A stretch of 64,000 nt of DNA from Nyssa sinensis (lineage: Eukaryota; Streptophyta; Magnoliopsida; Cornales; Nyssaceae). Every line of letters starts with the position of its first letter. Positions within the stretch are counted from its first letter, which is position 1. Below are positions 1 through 10,900 of the stretch, piece after piece. The stretch covers positions 2,418,001 through 2,482,000 of the forward strand of contig CM018041.1 of assembly GCA_008638375.1 (NCBI GenBank), read 5' to 3'. The translations under genes were made by a program, and so were the position numbers. Under the pieces are notes generated by a model that saw only the letters and a program-made list of their open reading frames with translations, searched no databases and was not told where the DNA came from.

Positions 1-680
1 GGGTAGGTTGGCTGTTGAAGAATGACAACTGAGGTGGCTGCAATCAAGTGAAACAAGGACAAACAATTAGCACAAGGAACCCTTATTGCATATATATCTA
101 TATATATATATATAATTTAGTATAAGTTATACAGATTTTTCTTATAATTTTGACAATTATAATAAGTATTTTTGAGATTTTTAAAATTACACCAGCTTAT
201 TTTATTTTTATTGACAAATTACAAATGTATTCCTATAATCAATTTTTTTTTTTTTTAAATAACAAAATTGTCACTTTTTTTTCTTTCAGTTTTGACTACT
301 TTTTTTTTTTTAAGATTGTTTTATTTTTATATAAAAATAAATTTAAGGTTTTAATCCATGTTTATTTGAAAATGAAAAAAAAAAAAAACAAAAAAAAAGT
401 TCAAAATTGAAGAAAGGTAAAAAAAAAAAATGAAATGAGCACTTTTGTTATTTTGATTAAAAAAAGAAAATTGACTGAATGAGGGTATTTGTAATTTATT
501 AAGTAAGTAGAAAAAGTTAGTATAATTTATCCTAAAACTTATTGTACAGGGAGTTGCAATTCACATTCCCGTGTTTTCATTTGGGTTCCAAAAATTTATT
601 TTTTAAATTGTTAAAGTTATACATTTTAGAACTCAAATGATCAAATAGAAAGCGGGAATAGCTTGCGGGAATAGCTTGAA

Positions 681-682
<2 letters not shown>

Positions 683-738
<56 letters not shown>
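683..738. repeat. (TA)n microsatellite
   Basis: An uninterrupted TA dinucleotide run of about 56 bp inside the left duplication member. A shorter (TA)n lies near the equivalent place in the right member, around 17949-17968. Confidence 0.9.
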
Positions 739-739
<1 letters not shown>

Positions 740-1387
740 TGCTAAATAATTTCATTACACCTTTTTTGGGGATTGGAAGAGAAATCTAAGCACCCTGTTA
801 AAAAAAATACATGTAGCCCAAGAATTGCCTTCTTTTGATGAGAAAAAAAGTTTAATATAATGCTTTACTTAAATTTAAACATTGTGCGAGATTCACGGTA
901 AGTGCATGAACACTCAAATTTAAGTCATAGTCTCTTGTGAGATTGTTCATCTGAAATTTTTTATGTTCTGTTGCATTCCTAAAATGAAAGCAAAGCGAAG
1001 CTTGATTCATGACTAAATACAAAAGAAAAATGCTAGTATTACTGTCAAAATTTAGATTTTAATATTATTATTAATGTGTGTAATTCACGTATATATATCA
1101 TGAAATATATACTAATCACGTTGTAAAGATTGAAATTTCGCGAGTATTTTTTTTTTTTTTTTTGTGAAATTGAAATTGAAATTGACATTCTGCTGGCTGA
1201 GTGTATTTTCTGATTCTTAAAAATGCTGGATTCAAAGGCAACCAAATGCGGCCTTAAAATTAGTAGTATTTACAAGCTCTTGTGGCAGTTATACTTTTGT
1301 CAATGCCAAATTAGTTAGAAGCCACTCTCAAAACTTTTTCTCTCTCCTCCTCCTCCTTACATTCTGAAGAGTGCCTTAAAGTTTGGG

Positions 1388-1397
1388 CCATATAAGG
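1388..1397 (+). promoter_or_regulatory. CArG-like box CCATATAAGG
   Basis: CCATATAAGG fits the MADS-domain CArG consensus CC(A/T)6GG. The same decamer and its flanks are retained in the other duplication member at 18612-18621. Function is inference only; no intact gene lies just downstream. Confidence 0.35.
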
Positions 1398-2447
1398 GTC
1401 TCTTCTTGCCCAAAGCAATTCCAATACCTCTTTCTAAAAAGACAAAGCACTCATTATGAGACAATCCCGAAGATTTGGGTTTGGTTTAATTTACACGTAA
1501 AGTTTTATTTATGTATGAAATTTATGTGATTTTTAAAATCAAATTTTAAAATTAATTTTTTAACCAAGTCCTATTTTGATGCAATTTTAAATTAATAAAG
1601 ATTTAAGTGTTATTCCAAATTTTTGTTGATCAACACAAATTATCTAAATCATTATTAATTTAAAATTACATATCGCGGAAGTCATCTAAATCGTTATTGG
1701 TTTAAAATTTCAAATTCGAAATACAATTTCAAACTCGCATATTAAAGATGCAATTTTATTAAAAATTTAGTTTTAAAATCGCATCTTAAAAATAGAATTT
1801 AAAAAATAACATAAATTTAATAAATAAGTAAAAACAAATGTATGCGAGGTTAAATAAAAAAAAATCACCAGAGTTTAATAAAAAATTCAGACAAACCCAC
1901 TTCAGCTGTTTTTCCTTTCCTTTTCATCTTTTAATCTATCTATTTTGGTTACTCTTTCAATTTTTATTCCTCTCTCCACCCATCTTTTTTTTATTTTCAA
2001 CCCAAAAGCCAAAAAACTCTTTCAATCAAAAAAATAAAAAAATAATTATATTTTTAAAAATAGTAAAATAAAACACTAATTTAACTCTCTTTTGTTAATT
2101 GTTAAAACGGATAGTAACCCAGTAAAAAATAGGGTTCAAGTTGCTGAGAAGAAAAAAAACTTTGTGTTAATTACATTTTGTTACATATGTAATATAATTT
2201 ATTTTTATTTTTTAATTAAAAATAAATAGTCACGTAATATTTATGTAATTATACATATGTAAATCACTATACTTTTAAAAAAACACTTATCAAGCAGAAA
2301 AAAATTTAAATTAATTTATTTGTGTACTACATAACTGATTTCGGAAAAATCCAAATATGTTTTTTCATAACTTGTTTATGAATATAGTGTAGATTAATGA
2401 TTGAATTAGCTAGTAAAGAAAAAATTTAAAAGGAAATGTTTCCATAT

Positions 2448-2452
<5 letters not shown>

Positions 2453-2486
<34 letters not shown>
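2453..2486. repeat. (AT)n microsatellite
   Basis: An AT dinucleotide run about 80 bp upstream of the WSD1-like exon relic. Confidence 0.85.
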
Positions 2487-2490
<4 letters not shown>

Positions 2491-2563
2491 TTGAGGTTAG
2501 TTGTATCAATGGATGTTATAAAGAAACTTGCTGAAATGTTGTTTTGACATGATTAATATATAG

Positions 2564-3057
2564 GGAGTTGCTGCTTTATTGCACAAACTTAGCTGCAACA
2601 CTACAATGACCTTCTCAAACGTGGTTGGTCCCCAAGAAGGAATTAGTTCCTATGGCCATCCTGTGGCTTACATTGCTCCTAGTGTTTATGGGCACGCTCA
2701 TGTAAGTATTCTCCTAAACCTAATAACAATAACTTCTTTGTCTCCATCAATTATGTTTGTGTGTGTGTGTGTGTTTCCTTTGTTGAGCTCTTAAGAATTG
2801 CTCCTAGTGTTTATGGGCATGCTCATGTGAGGATTCCCCTAAACCTAATAACAACAACTTCTTCGTCTCCATCAATTATGTCTGTGTGTGTGTCTCCTTT
2901 GTTGAGCTCTTAAGAATTTAGTTCTGAACTTTGTTTTGACTTTTATATTTCTTTGGCAGCCATTGACAATCTATTTCCAGAGTTATGTTAATAAAATGAC
3001 AATTGCAATCACAGCAGACCAAGATGCAATTCCAAATGTTTATTTTCAAAAACAGTA
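2564..3057 (+). pseudogene. WSD1-like wax-ester synthase/DGAT relic, C-terminal exons
   Basis: Two exon-like blocks read as the C-terminal domain of plant bifunctional wax-ester synthase/diacylglycerol acyltransferases, which make wax esters or triacylglycerol from acyl-CoA at the ER. Block 1 (2564-2701, 46 codons after a TAG acceptor) contains FSNVVGPQEGISSYGHP and YIAPSVYGHAH, then a GTAAGT donor. Block 2 (from 2960, after GGCAG) reads PLTIYFQSYVNKMTIAI and stops at 3055-3057, lacking the helix that normally ends the family. The exon tail and donor of block 1 are duplicated in tandem. I saw none of the N-terminal HHxxxDG acyltransferase half. Upstream exons could lie left of the window, but the missing C-terminal exon and the duplicated donor argue for a broken copy. 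Family assignment is fairly secure; pseudogene status is an inference. Confidence 0.72.
2672..2918. repeat. 125-bp tandem duplication across an exon end and donor
   Basis: The unit starting ATTGCTCCTAGTG at 2672 is repeated from 2797, including the sequence TTGAGCTCTTAAGAATT at each end. It copies the last ten codons of the WSD1-like exon, its donor (GTAAGT in copy 1, GTGAGG in copy 2) and a (TG)n tract. Confidence 0.9.
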
Positions 3058-3373
3058 GCATTATTCAGTAGATTTAGAAACATGCATGACAAGAATATGA
3101 CTAATCGTTAAAACTGCACCCAAACATTAAAACAAGGTAATCTTATTGGAATGTCTTATCAATTACTTGTCTTTTAAACAAAAAACCCCCTATTAATCAT
3201 GATCTTATTCAACAAAATCAAATAAATTATCAAAGTAAATTTACTAAACCCTTATTAATTCTAGCATGCATGGCGTGATTAAATGTTAATTTATGTATTT
3301 ATTTGTCAATCCTTCCTTTATTCATAAAACTCTTATTAATTGTAAGTATGCACTTTTTTAATGAAACTTGAAC
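3058..3373. other. Intergenic, no feature seen
   Basis: AT-rich DNA between the WSD1-like relic and the hAT-type MITE. I looked for the missing last WSD1 exon here and did not find it. Confidence 0.6.
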
Positions 3374-3381
3374 CCTATACT

Positions 3382-3931
3382 TAGGGGTGTCAATTCGTGT
3401 TATCGTGTCGTGTTCGGGTCGTGTCAAGGCATACATATTTGAAAATATGTGTAAACCCAAACCCGACACTATTAACTAATCGTGTCAAGTTTCAAAACCC
3501 AAACCCAATCCATTTATTAAACAGGTTACACGTGTTAACACACTTAACCAGTTTATTTTAATTTTTTTATTTTTTAAATAAAAAAAATTTACCTATCTTT
3601 TAATATGTATAGATAATTTTCAAGTTTAATAACTTTGGATATGAACCAAATCAAAGTAGAAACCTCTGTTATAAATAAAAAATCTCAAAATCTTAATAAA
3701 TATTTGATGTGAGATGAATTACCTTAACTCATAATATATTTTTATAATTAAACGTGTTAAGCCATGTTAAACGGGTTAACACTAATAAAACCCAAACCTG
3801 ACCTGTTTATTAATCGTGTTATACGTGTCAACCCGTTTATGACCCAAACTCATTTTACTAAACCCAAACCCATTAACTTCGTGTCGTATTCGAGTCGTGT
3901 TGTCGTGTTGTATTAAAAATTGATACCCCTA
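3382..3931. mobile_element. hAT-type non-autonomous element (MITE), 550 bp
   Basis: The element begins TAGGGGTGTCAATT and ends AATTGATACCCCTA, so the ends are inverted repeats with one mismatch. It is flanked on both sides by the identical octamer CCTATACT (3374-3381 and 3932-3939). An 8-bp target duplication is the hallmark of hAT transposition. The subterminal regions are rich in CGTGT/GTCGTG words on the left and again, inverted or variant, on the right. There is no transposase frame. Confidence 0.85.
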
Positions 3932-3939
3932 CCTATACT

Positions 3940-4827
3940 TTTCTTACAAAAGAAGTAACATGCTGTATATTTAGAGGGTGTGATGATATCTGTCCCCTAC
4001 CTCTTAAAAAAAGTGATTTTTCTTTCCCACATATGGGCTTGTGATTTTTGTGGGTATTTGGCTGTAATTGTTAAAACCTAATTTTGTAAATAGAGCCCAC
4101 TAAATTATAATTGTAAAATGAGATTTTGCAAAACTTATAGAAATTTATTTTCCTAAATAGCTTTGCCTTCTACAAATCTTATTTACGTAGTCACTGATAT
4201 TTATTACCCAATATATAAATAAAAAGGGTGGAACAGGAGATTCATAATATAAAATCTTTACACTTTTTTATTAAACATTCAAATAACAAATTAATTATGA
4301 CATAATTAATTCTCCAAAATTCATCCTATCATAATTAATTTTTTAGAATAAGAAAACCCTTATATTAGAGATTTAATAGTCTTAGTAGATATTATAAGAA
4401 GATATCTCCTTCTTCATATTATTTTCCTATTAAAAGCTAATAAAATTAATATATATGAACTTTCTATTACTCTCTTGTAATAAAAAAATTAATTAAACTC
4501 AATTAATTTATATTCTAAAAACCTATATTAATTATTATCTTCAAATAATAAATTAAGAAGATCCACAAGTAAAAGGAAGGCTACCAAAAGAACTTTTATT
4601 TGTTCAAATCTACTCAAATAATATGGAGAGTTTACTTCTACTTTAACAAAATTTATCCTATTGAATTTCTTGTGATTAACCTTAAAAGAGAAATGAAAAG
4701 AATAAAAAAGAAAATCTATTTACACTCTTGTCTGAAAAGGGGCACTATCGTCATTCTAGTGAGAGGAAGAATAGCTTGTTAGTAAAGAAAGTCCGAGGAC
4801 CTTTCTGTAAATTCATCTACACTGTGT
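3940..4827. other. Intergenic DNA upstream of the NudC-domain gene
   Basis: AT-rich; the only longer open frame (4600-4782) has a biased composition and no recognisable family. The last 150 bp become richer in C and T, as expected for a promoter and 5' leader. Confidence 0.6.
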
Positions 4828-4835
4828 TTCTAGAA
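4828..4835 (+). promoter_or_regulatory. Heat-shock-element core TTCTAGAA
   Basis: TTCTAGAA matches the two-unit heat-shock element nTTCnnGAAn and lies about 150 bp before the NudC-domain start codon. Arabidopsis BOBBER1 is described as a heat-related, non-canonical small heat-shock protein, so the site is plausible. A single two-unit match is weak evidence by itself. Confidence 0.4.
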
Positions 4836-4984
4836 CACTCTACTACGCCACCATAGTCTATAGCTTTTCAAACTTAAAGAACTCTCCCCCGTCTTTTTCG
4901 TCCACGCTCGGTCCTAAAACCCTTTCTGTCACAAAGTCCAAACCCTAATTCGAATCCAATATCTCTCTATCTCCTTCCATAACC

Positions 4985-7900
4985 ATGGCGATTCTCTCCG
5001 AATACGAAGAAGATCAAAAACCATCCCCGTCGAAACCGTTTAATGCATTACTCGATCCATCGAACCCTCTAGGGTTTCTCGAGACTGTCTTCGACTTTGT
5101 CTCTCGCGAGTCCGATCTCTTCAAGAGCGACTCAGTTGTTGAGGACGTCATAGCGTTAGTTCGTACGACGAAAGAGAAGAGGGAAGCAGAGGAGAGGGAG
5201 AGGGAGAGGGAGAGGGAGAGGAAGAGGAAGAGGAAGGAGAATGCCGAGAAGCGCGTCAAGGAAGAGGTAAAGGCGGAGGCATCGGCTTCAGCGCCGGCAC
5301 CGGCACCCGTGAAGGAAGAAATTAAAGAGGAGCCGGACAAGGATGAGAAGATGGCCGACGCCAAGGATGACGAGAAAAAAGGCCCCCTAGGTTTGTTCTT
5401 CCATCTTGAAACTTGATTATTTCGAACACGTGTTTTATTTGTGATTATAATGTTCCTCGAATTTGAGTTTTATTCTGTTTTCTTGCAAAGAAAGTCATTG
5501 CTTTATCCTACTTGAATTGAATTGAATGTATGGAATTTTGTTTTGCTCTGGTTGCTCAAACTCAGTGGCGACTCAAACTCAAACCCAAATTACACTTAAA
5601 ATTTGATTAAAAGTTGAATTTAAGTTTCATGCTCTCCAATGGTCTAACTCAAATTAAGTTTCAGTTATAAATTTGAGTTTACAACAGATTTGGGTTTGGG
5701 TTTGAGTTTGAGTAAAAACAGATTTGGTATGGGTTTGAGTCCGGAGACTGTTTTACTCAAACCCAAACTCATTTAAATTTGAGTTTGGGTTTGAGTAACC
5801 ACTGGAGATGCCCCGAGTTGCGTAAATGGTATGTAAGGCTACTTAAACCCAAACTCAAATTTAAATTTGAGTCAAAATCCACGAGAAAACCTTCTTCGAC
5901 CTTAAACTCAAACCTATACCAAATCTGCTTTTACTCAAACTAAAACTCAAATCTGTACCTTACCATTCATGGACTCAAATTTATAACTGTAAGAGTAAGA
6001 CCATTGGAGAGCAGGAAACTAAAATTCAGCTTTTACTCAAGTTTAAGTTAAATTTGGGTTAAATTTTGAGTCACCACCGGAGATGACTTTAAGAAATCCT
6101 TGTGCTTTTTTCCTGCTGTTTCTTTGGGGAGATGAAAAAGGAAGTAAAATTGAAATTTGCTGTAGTTTTATTTGAATCAACATTGTTGGTAGAATGTTGT
6201 TATCCCGTATTTCCTTCTTGAGAGAAGAGACTGAAAGTAAAAAAATTAAAATTTCAGAGGAAATATCTTCCTTATTTTTGCATCCCATGAACACAATTTC
6301 AGGGTTCTTTTTATTCATAATTTGGTAGAAAGGAAGGTAGAGGAGAAAAGGAACTTTAATTTGATCTTGTTCCTTTGAGCCAATTTAAAAAGGCATAATA
6401 AGAAAAGAATTGGTTATGTGAAAGTAAGTTATGTTTTGGTTGCGAACTTTCAACAGAAAGCAGGATAATAGGGCACATATTGAGATGTCTAGTTTCAGAT
6501 ATTTTGTTTTTAGCCTATTAATTAAGGAAAGTTTTGTTTTATTGTGTCTTGGAGGTGAATGCTCCTAACTTGATATTTTGCTTCTTGTCAATCTGCTCTA
6601 TTTAGTTGAATTTTCTTTCTTATTGGGTGTCCCAATGTGGATTTTGTTTCTTCCTGAATGAAAAATAACTGGTCATTATTTTGTCCAGAACTTCTGATAA
6701 TTGGAGAGGGATGAAGGCTGGTCTCTCCTTTTTCTTTTTTTTAACCCTTCCCTTGCTTGCACTTCCATTCCAAGAAATTAATTCTTGGGAAGTTTTTCAG
6801 AATTCCCATCCCCTCCCAACCCTCAGCCAAAAAGCATCATATGTCACAGTTGTTGTTTTGTTAAGTCTCTTTACCCTTCTTTGAGAAGCTGCATTAACTA
6901 TTCACATCCTTTTTTTTTTGGGAATTCAGAAAATATTTTGTGCTACTAATGGGTTTGAGAGGTGCATTGTCCTTCCACATTGTAGAGATGATTTAGTTTG
7001 AGAAATGAATTGATGCTCTATTAGGACTTCAAGGCTTGTAGGAAGGTGATAAATGTTGTTTTACTTTGTGTCATAGTATCCTCGAGTAAGGATTTCATGA
7101 GAGAAGTGAATTGTATGATCAAGGCAAGTTTAGAGTGGTAGTGTCAAAACTTATCGTGGAAGTGGTTAAAATCTAGATGGCACTCTGAAGAGTCATAACG
7201 AAAAATAAATTGTATCAAGGTTTTGAAATATTATGAAGAAAAAGAATGATATTGGTTTAAACATGACACTTTCGAGATGGCATGGAAAGTGATGAATTTC
7301 CAAAAATCATTAGAATCTCACCAAGCCTTAGAAACCTGGCCAGGGAAGTTTTTGTTAGAGAATTTAAGGCCAGCCAGAGTAACATGGATCAATGTGGAAT
7401 GTAGGCAAAGTGTGGCATGTGTGTGATTAGAATTGCAGGGGGAAAAATGTTAAATTTATTTATTTATTTATTTTTATTATTATGAGATGCAAATTGTATG
7501 GGAAGTTAAGAGAGAGGGAATGAGGAGAAGATTTTCTTCAATTGACAAAGGAAAATTTTAGAACATAATATGAAATGAGGGGGAAAAAGATGTAGAACAC
7601 TTTGCTTCCATGAATTTGCTTATTCAATAATAGGTCCCTTTTATCAAATGAGGAGTCTGCATTCATCTCCATTATTATTATTAGGTTAAGTTTGTATATA
7701 GTCTGCTAGCATCCCATATTGGTGGGATTTTACAGTACACTGGTAATTTTTAGTATTTTTTTTTTATATTAGAAGTTATAGGACAAACCCATGCATAGAA
7801 TTGCATAATTTTACCTCATGGAGGAAAATGGAGATGATTGATCCAATATGAGAACATAAATGGTCAGTGGTGGGCAATAGATTTAGTTTTCCTTTTGAGC

Positions 7901-10900
7901 TTGTAACACATTAATTATTTTAATACACTCCAAGCAATGTAGTTAAAGGCACTAAGGTCTCAAATTGGTCTAAGAGTGGAGCGACAAAAAAGTGCTAGCT
8001 TGAATAAATCAAGATGCTAACTTATAAAAATATATTACAAATTAAAAGTTAATTAATTCTAAGTTAAGTAATATCTTATTATGCAACACTAAAAAATTTA
8101 ATCTAAAAGTTACATATAATGTAGTTTTAGTTTTTTTTTTGCAATTAATATTGAAAATTTTGTTATCTATTCAAGTCTTACATAGAGGAATTTTTGGTGA
8201 ACTTGTAGGTCCTAATAATATGGAAGACATGATAGGGTCTATCTTGTAGACATTTAAACTAGTTCTCAAAATTCAAGCCTATGTTGGGTAGATTTTCCAT
8301 ATAGGTGATCATTTGTTTGATGGCCCATATTTTGTGAAAATGATGATTATTTGCTGGTTATAGAATATGAAATGTCAATTTCTATTTATAATTTTTCACA
8401 TGTTGAGAATATTACTTTTCCCCAAAGTTTGAATTTTTTGGCAACATCTCAAATAATTTAAATGTTTAATAGGCTATTTTTTGTGCTAATGTTTGATAGT
8501 AATACTTGTATAAATATAATAAATTGGATAGTAATACTTCTAGATTACAATCATATTCTTTTATATCAATATGCCTTTTACAAAAATATTACAGAAGTGC
8601 ATAAAACACTATAAATATAAAGGGACATACAAGTAAAATACGTTACAATTAAAAAAGCCATTGTCTGGTCACCTCTGGCATTACTTAAGGCAATTGCCTG
8701 ACCTGGATCACAGTAAGGAACTAAGACTAAATATTGCCTTGTCTGATCGCCTAGGTGATGAGACAATCGCCTTTTACAACACCAACTTCAAGTAAAACTT
8801 CGCTCTTTCCCATGAATCGGTTTCGTGGCTGACACGCAGTCATTAATGTAGTAGGAGTTCAGTTGAATTCAAGTTGTTGGCAATTACGGGTTAGCCTCTT
8901 TTTCAGCTTATGACATAGCTGTGTGCTTATTGTACAGCATGGAAGTCACCACATCTCCTCGCAATAAAACCATTATTCTATGCCATGTCATAATACATGG
9001 CTTGCAAGTGGGAAGTGATTATATTCTTACCCAATCCTTTTGATTGCATAAGACATGGACTCCCACTTAAGGATGTCTTTTGTACCTGTGTACTATTATC
9101 CGAACCTTGTTATTTGGTTTAATTAACATGATTTGCTGTTCTCTTTCAATTCAAATTTGTTAGCAGCTCCCAATAGAGGCAACGGTCTTGATCTGGATAA
9201 ATATTCTTGGGGCCAATCTTTGCAAGAGGTCACTATTAATATTCCAGTCCCTCCTGGAACTAAGTCGAGGTTCATTACATGTGACATAAAGAAGAACCAT
9301 CTGAAAGTTGGACTCAAGGGTCAGCCTCCAATAATTGATGTAAGCTTTCATACTCTTTTATGCATTCTTGTCTCTCCGTGTCTCTTTTTTTTTTTGTTGT
9401 GGGGTGGGGGGGCTGGGCTGGGGCTCTTATTATTTCAACACTCATGCATCTTGTGTTTGATTCTTATGGATCCTTTTTCACATTGGTCATCTATGTTTCT
9501 CTGCTTGCAGGGGGAACTTTTCCAGTCTGTCAAAGTTGATGATTGCTTCTGGAGCTTAGGTATGTTCATACTTGAACAAGCACCAACACTGCAATGCACG
9601 CAAGCATGTGCAATTGTTGAACAGGCTATTTACATATTCTTTTACATGTGATGTGTACCTTTTTAATAGCTGATTAAAGTATGGGAATATTTCAATGGTG
9701 TTCCCTGGGGAATGCAATGCAATGAAGCTAGTAATTAGAGAATCATCTAATACTGTGTTCCCTGGGAATATTTACATTCTCTTTTACATGTGATGTGAAC
9801 CTTTTTAATAGCTGATTAAAGTATGGGAATATTTCAATGGTGTTCTCTGGGGAATGCAATGCAATGAAGCTAGTAATTAGAGAATCATCTAATACTGTGT
9901 TCCCTGGGAATATTTACATATTCTTTTACATGTGATCTGTACCTTTTTAATAGCTGATTAAAGTATGGGAATATTTCAATGGTGTTCCCTGGGGAATGCA
10001 ATGCAATGAAGCTAGTAATTAGAGAATCATCTAATACTGTGCGTGTGCATTTGCACATCAATTTTTACCTATTCCTTGTCATAAGTTGTGATTGATATTT
10101 TATTGTTAACTATTTTATATTTACTAGCCAATGACCGTGCTTTGCGTGAATATGTCAAGTTCTCAACTATTCTTATACTCCCACATTGGATATAAAATGA
10201 AAGCGGGCACACTTCTCAATTCAATTTGTTCATCCTATATTGGATACAAAACGAGAAGTTGGAGGAATGGGAGCATATAATAGCACCCTTTAAATATGAA
10301 TTTGATTTGTTAGCTGTAGTGTTTTACTCGTGTCTAACATGATGACATGGTAGTTTATTTTATTCTAAAAATTAAAAATTCTTTGCAACTTGTTAGGTTA
10401 GTGTGGTAGAAACTTCGATGGAAATTTTGTAGAACTCAACAACTCAGAATAAAATAGTAAACTATGATAAGAATGTGTGTCGACAAACCTTCACTTTTAA
10501 CCTATTGTTCTTGCAGAGGATCAGAAATCCATATCTGTACTCCTGACCAAGCAGAACCAAATGGAGTGGTGGAAGTGTTTGGTTAAAGGTGATCCTGAAG
10601 TTGACACTCAGAAGGTAGAACCTGAAAGCAGCAAGCTGGCTGATCTGGACCCAGAAACGCGGCAGACTGTTGAGAAAATGATGGTAAGAGGATACTATGC
10701 TTTTCCCTTTCATTTTAGTTACACTAATGGTAAATTAATAAAAGCAGTCATATAAATCCACTGCTGGGGTGCTTATCATTGGTCAAATGAGTTCTCTTCT
10801 ATTCTTCAATTTTGTTAATAACCTGAGTAGGTTATTAACAAAATTGAAATTCACTTTTGTTAATAACCTGAGCAGGTTCTTAACAAAATTGAAACTCACT

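Larger units (their letters stand above)
1..2150. repeat. Long-range direct duplication, left member
   Basis: Several blocks recur in the same order and orientation about 17 kb away at 17073-18970. Matching landmarks are the opening bases (GGGTAGG..GGCT) with the following ACAAGGACAAACAA stretch, the block around 1190-1340 (GGATTCAAAGGCAACCAAAT), the block around 1373-1470 (AAAGTTTGGGCCATATAAGG), and 1903-2090 (CAGCTGTTTTTCCTTT). This member has about 430 bp of AT-rich DNA (about 1471-1900) that the right member lacks. No coding exon was recognised in it. The short open frames here are rich in F, I, K and N and look like translated AT-rich noncoding DNA. Confidence 0.8.

Noticed and set aside
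2672..2918. The repeated ATTGCTCC blocks as a CRISPR-like array
   Set aside because: Only two copies, directly abutting, covering an exon end in a plant genome; this is a simple tandem duplication.
5014..5364. Minus-strand 116-codon frame opposite BOB1 exon 1
   Set aside because: It is the mirror of the charged-repeat coding region (long S/L runs); the plus-strand reading has the clear family match.
7930..8785. Possible DNA transposon in BOB1 intron 1 bounded by AAAGGC and GCCTTT words
   Set aside because: The inverted ends are too short and no matching target duplication could be found.
9133..9651. 172-codon frame taken as a single exon
   Set aside because: It reads through two BOB1 exons and the introns between them; family alignment requires splicing at 9339 and 9511.
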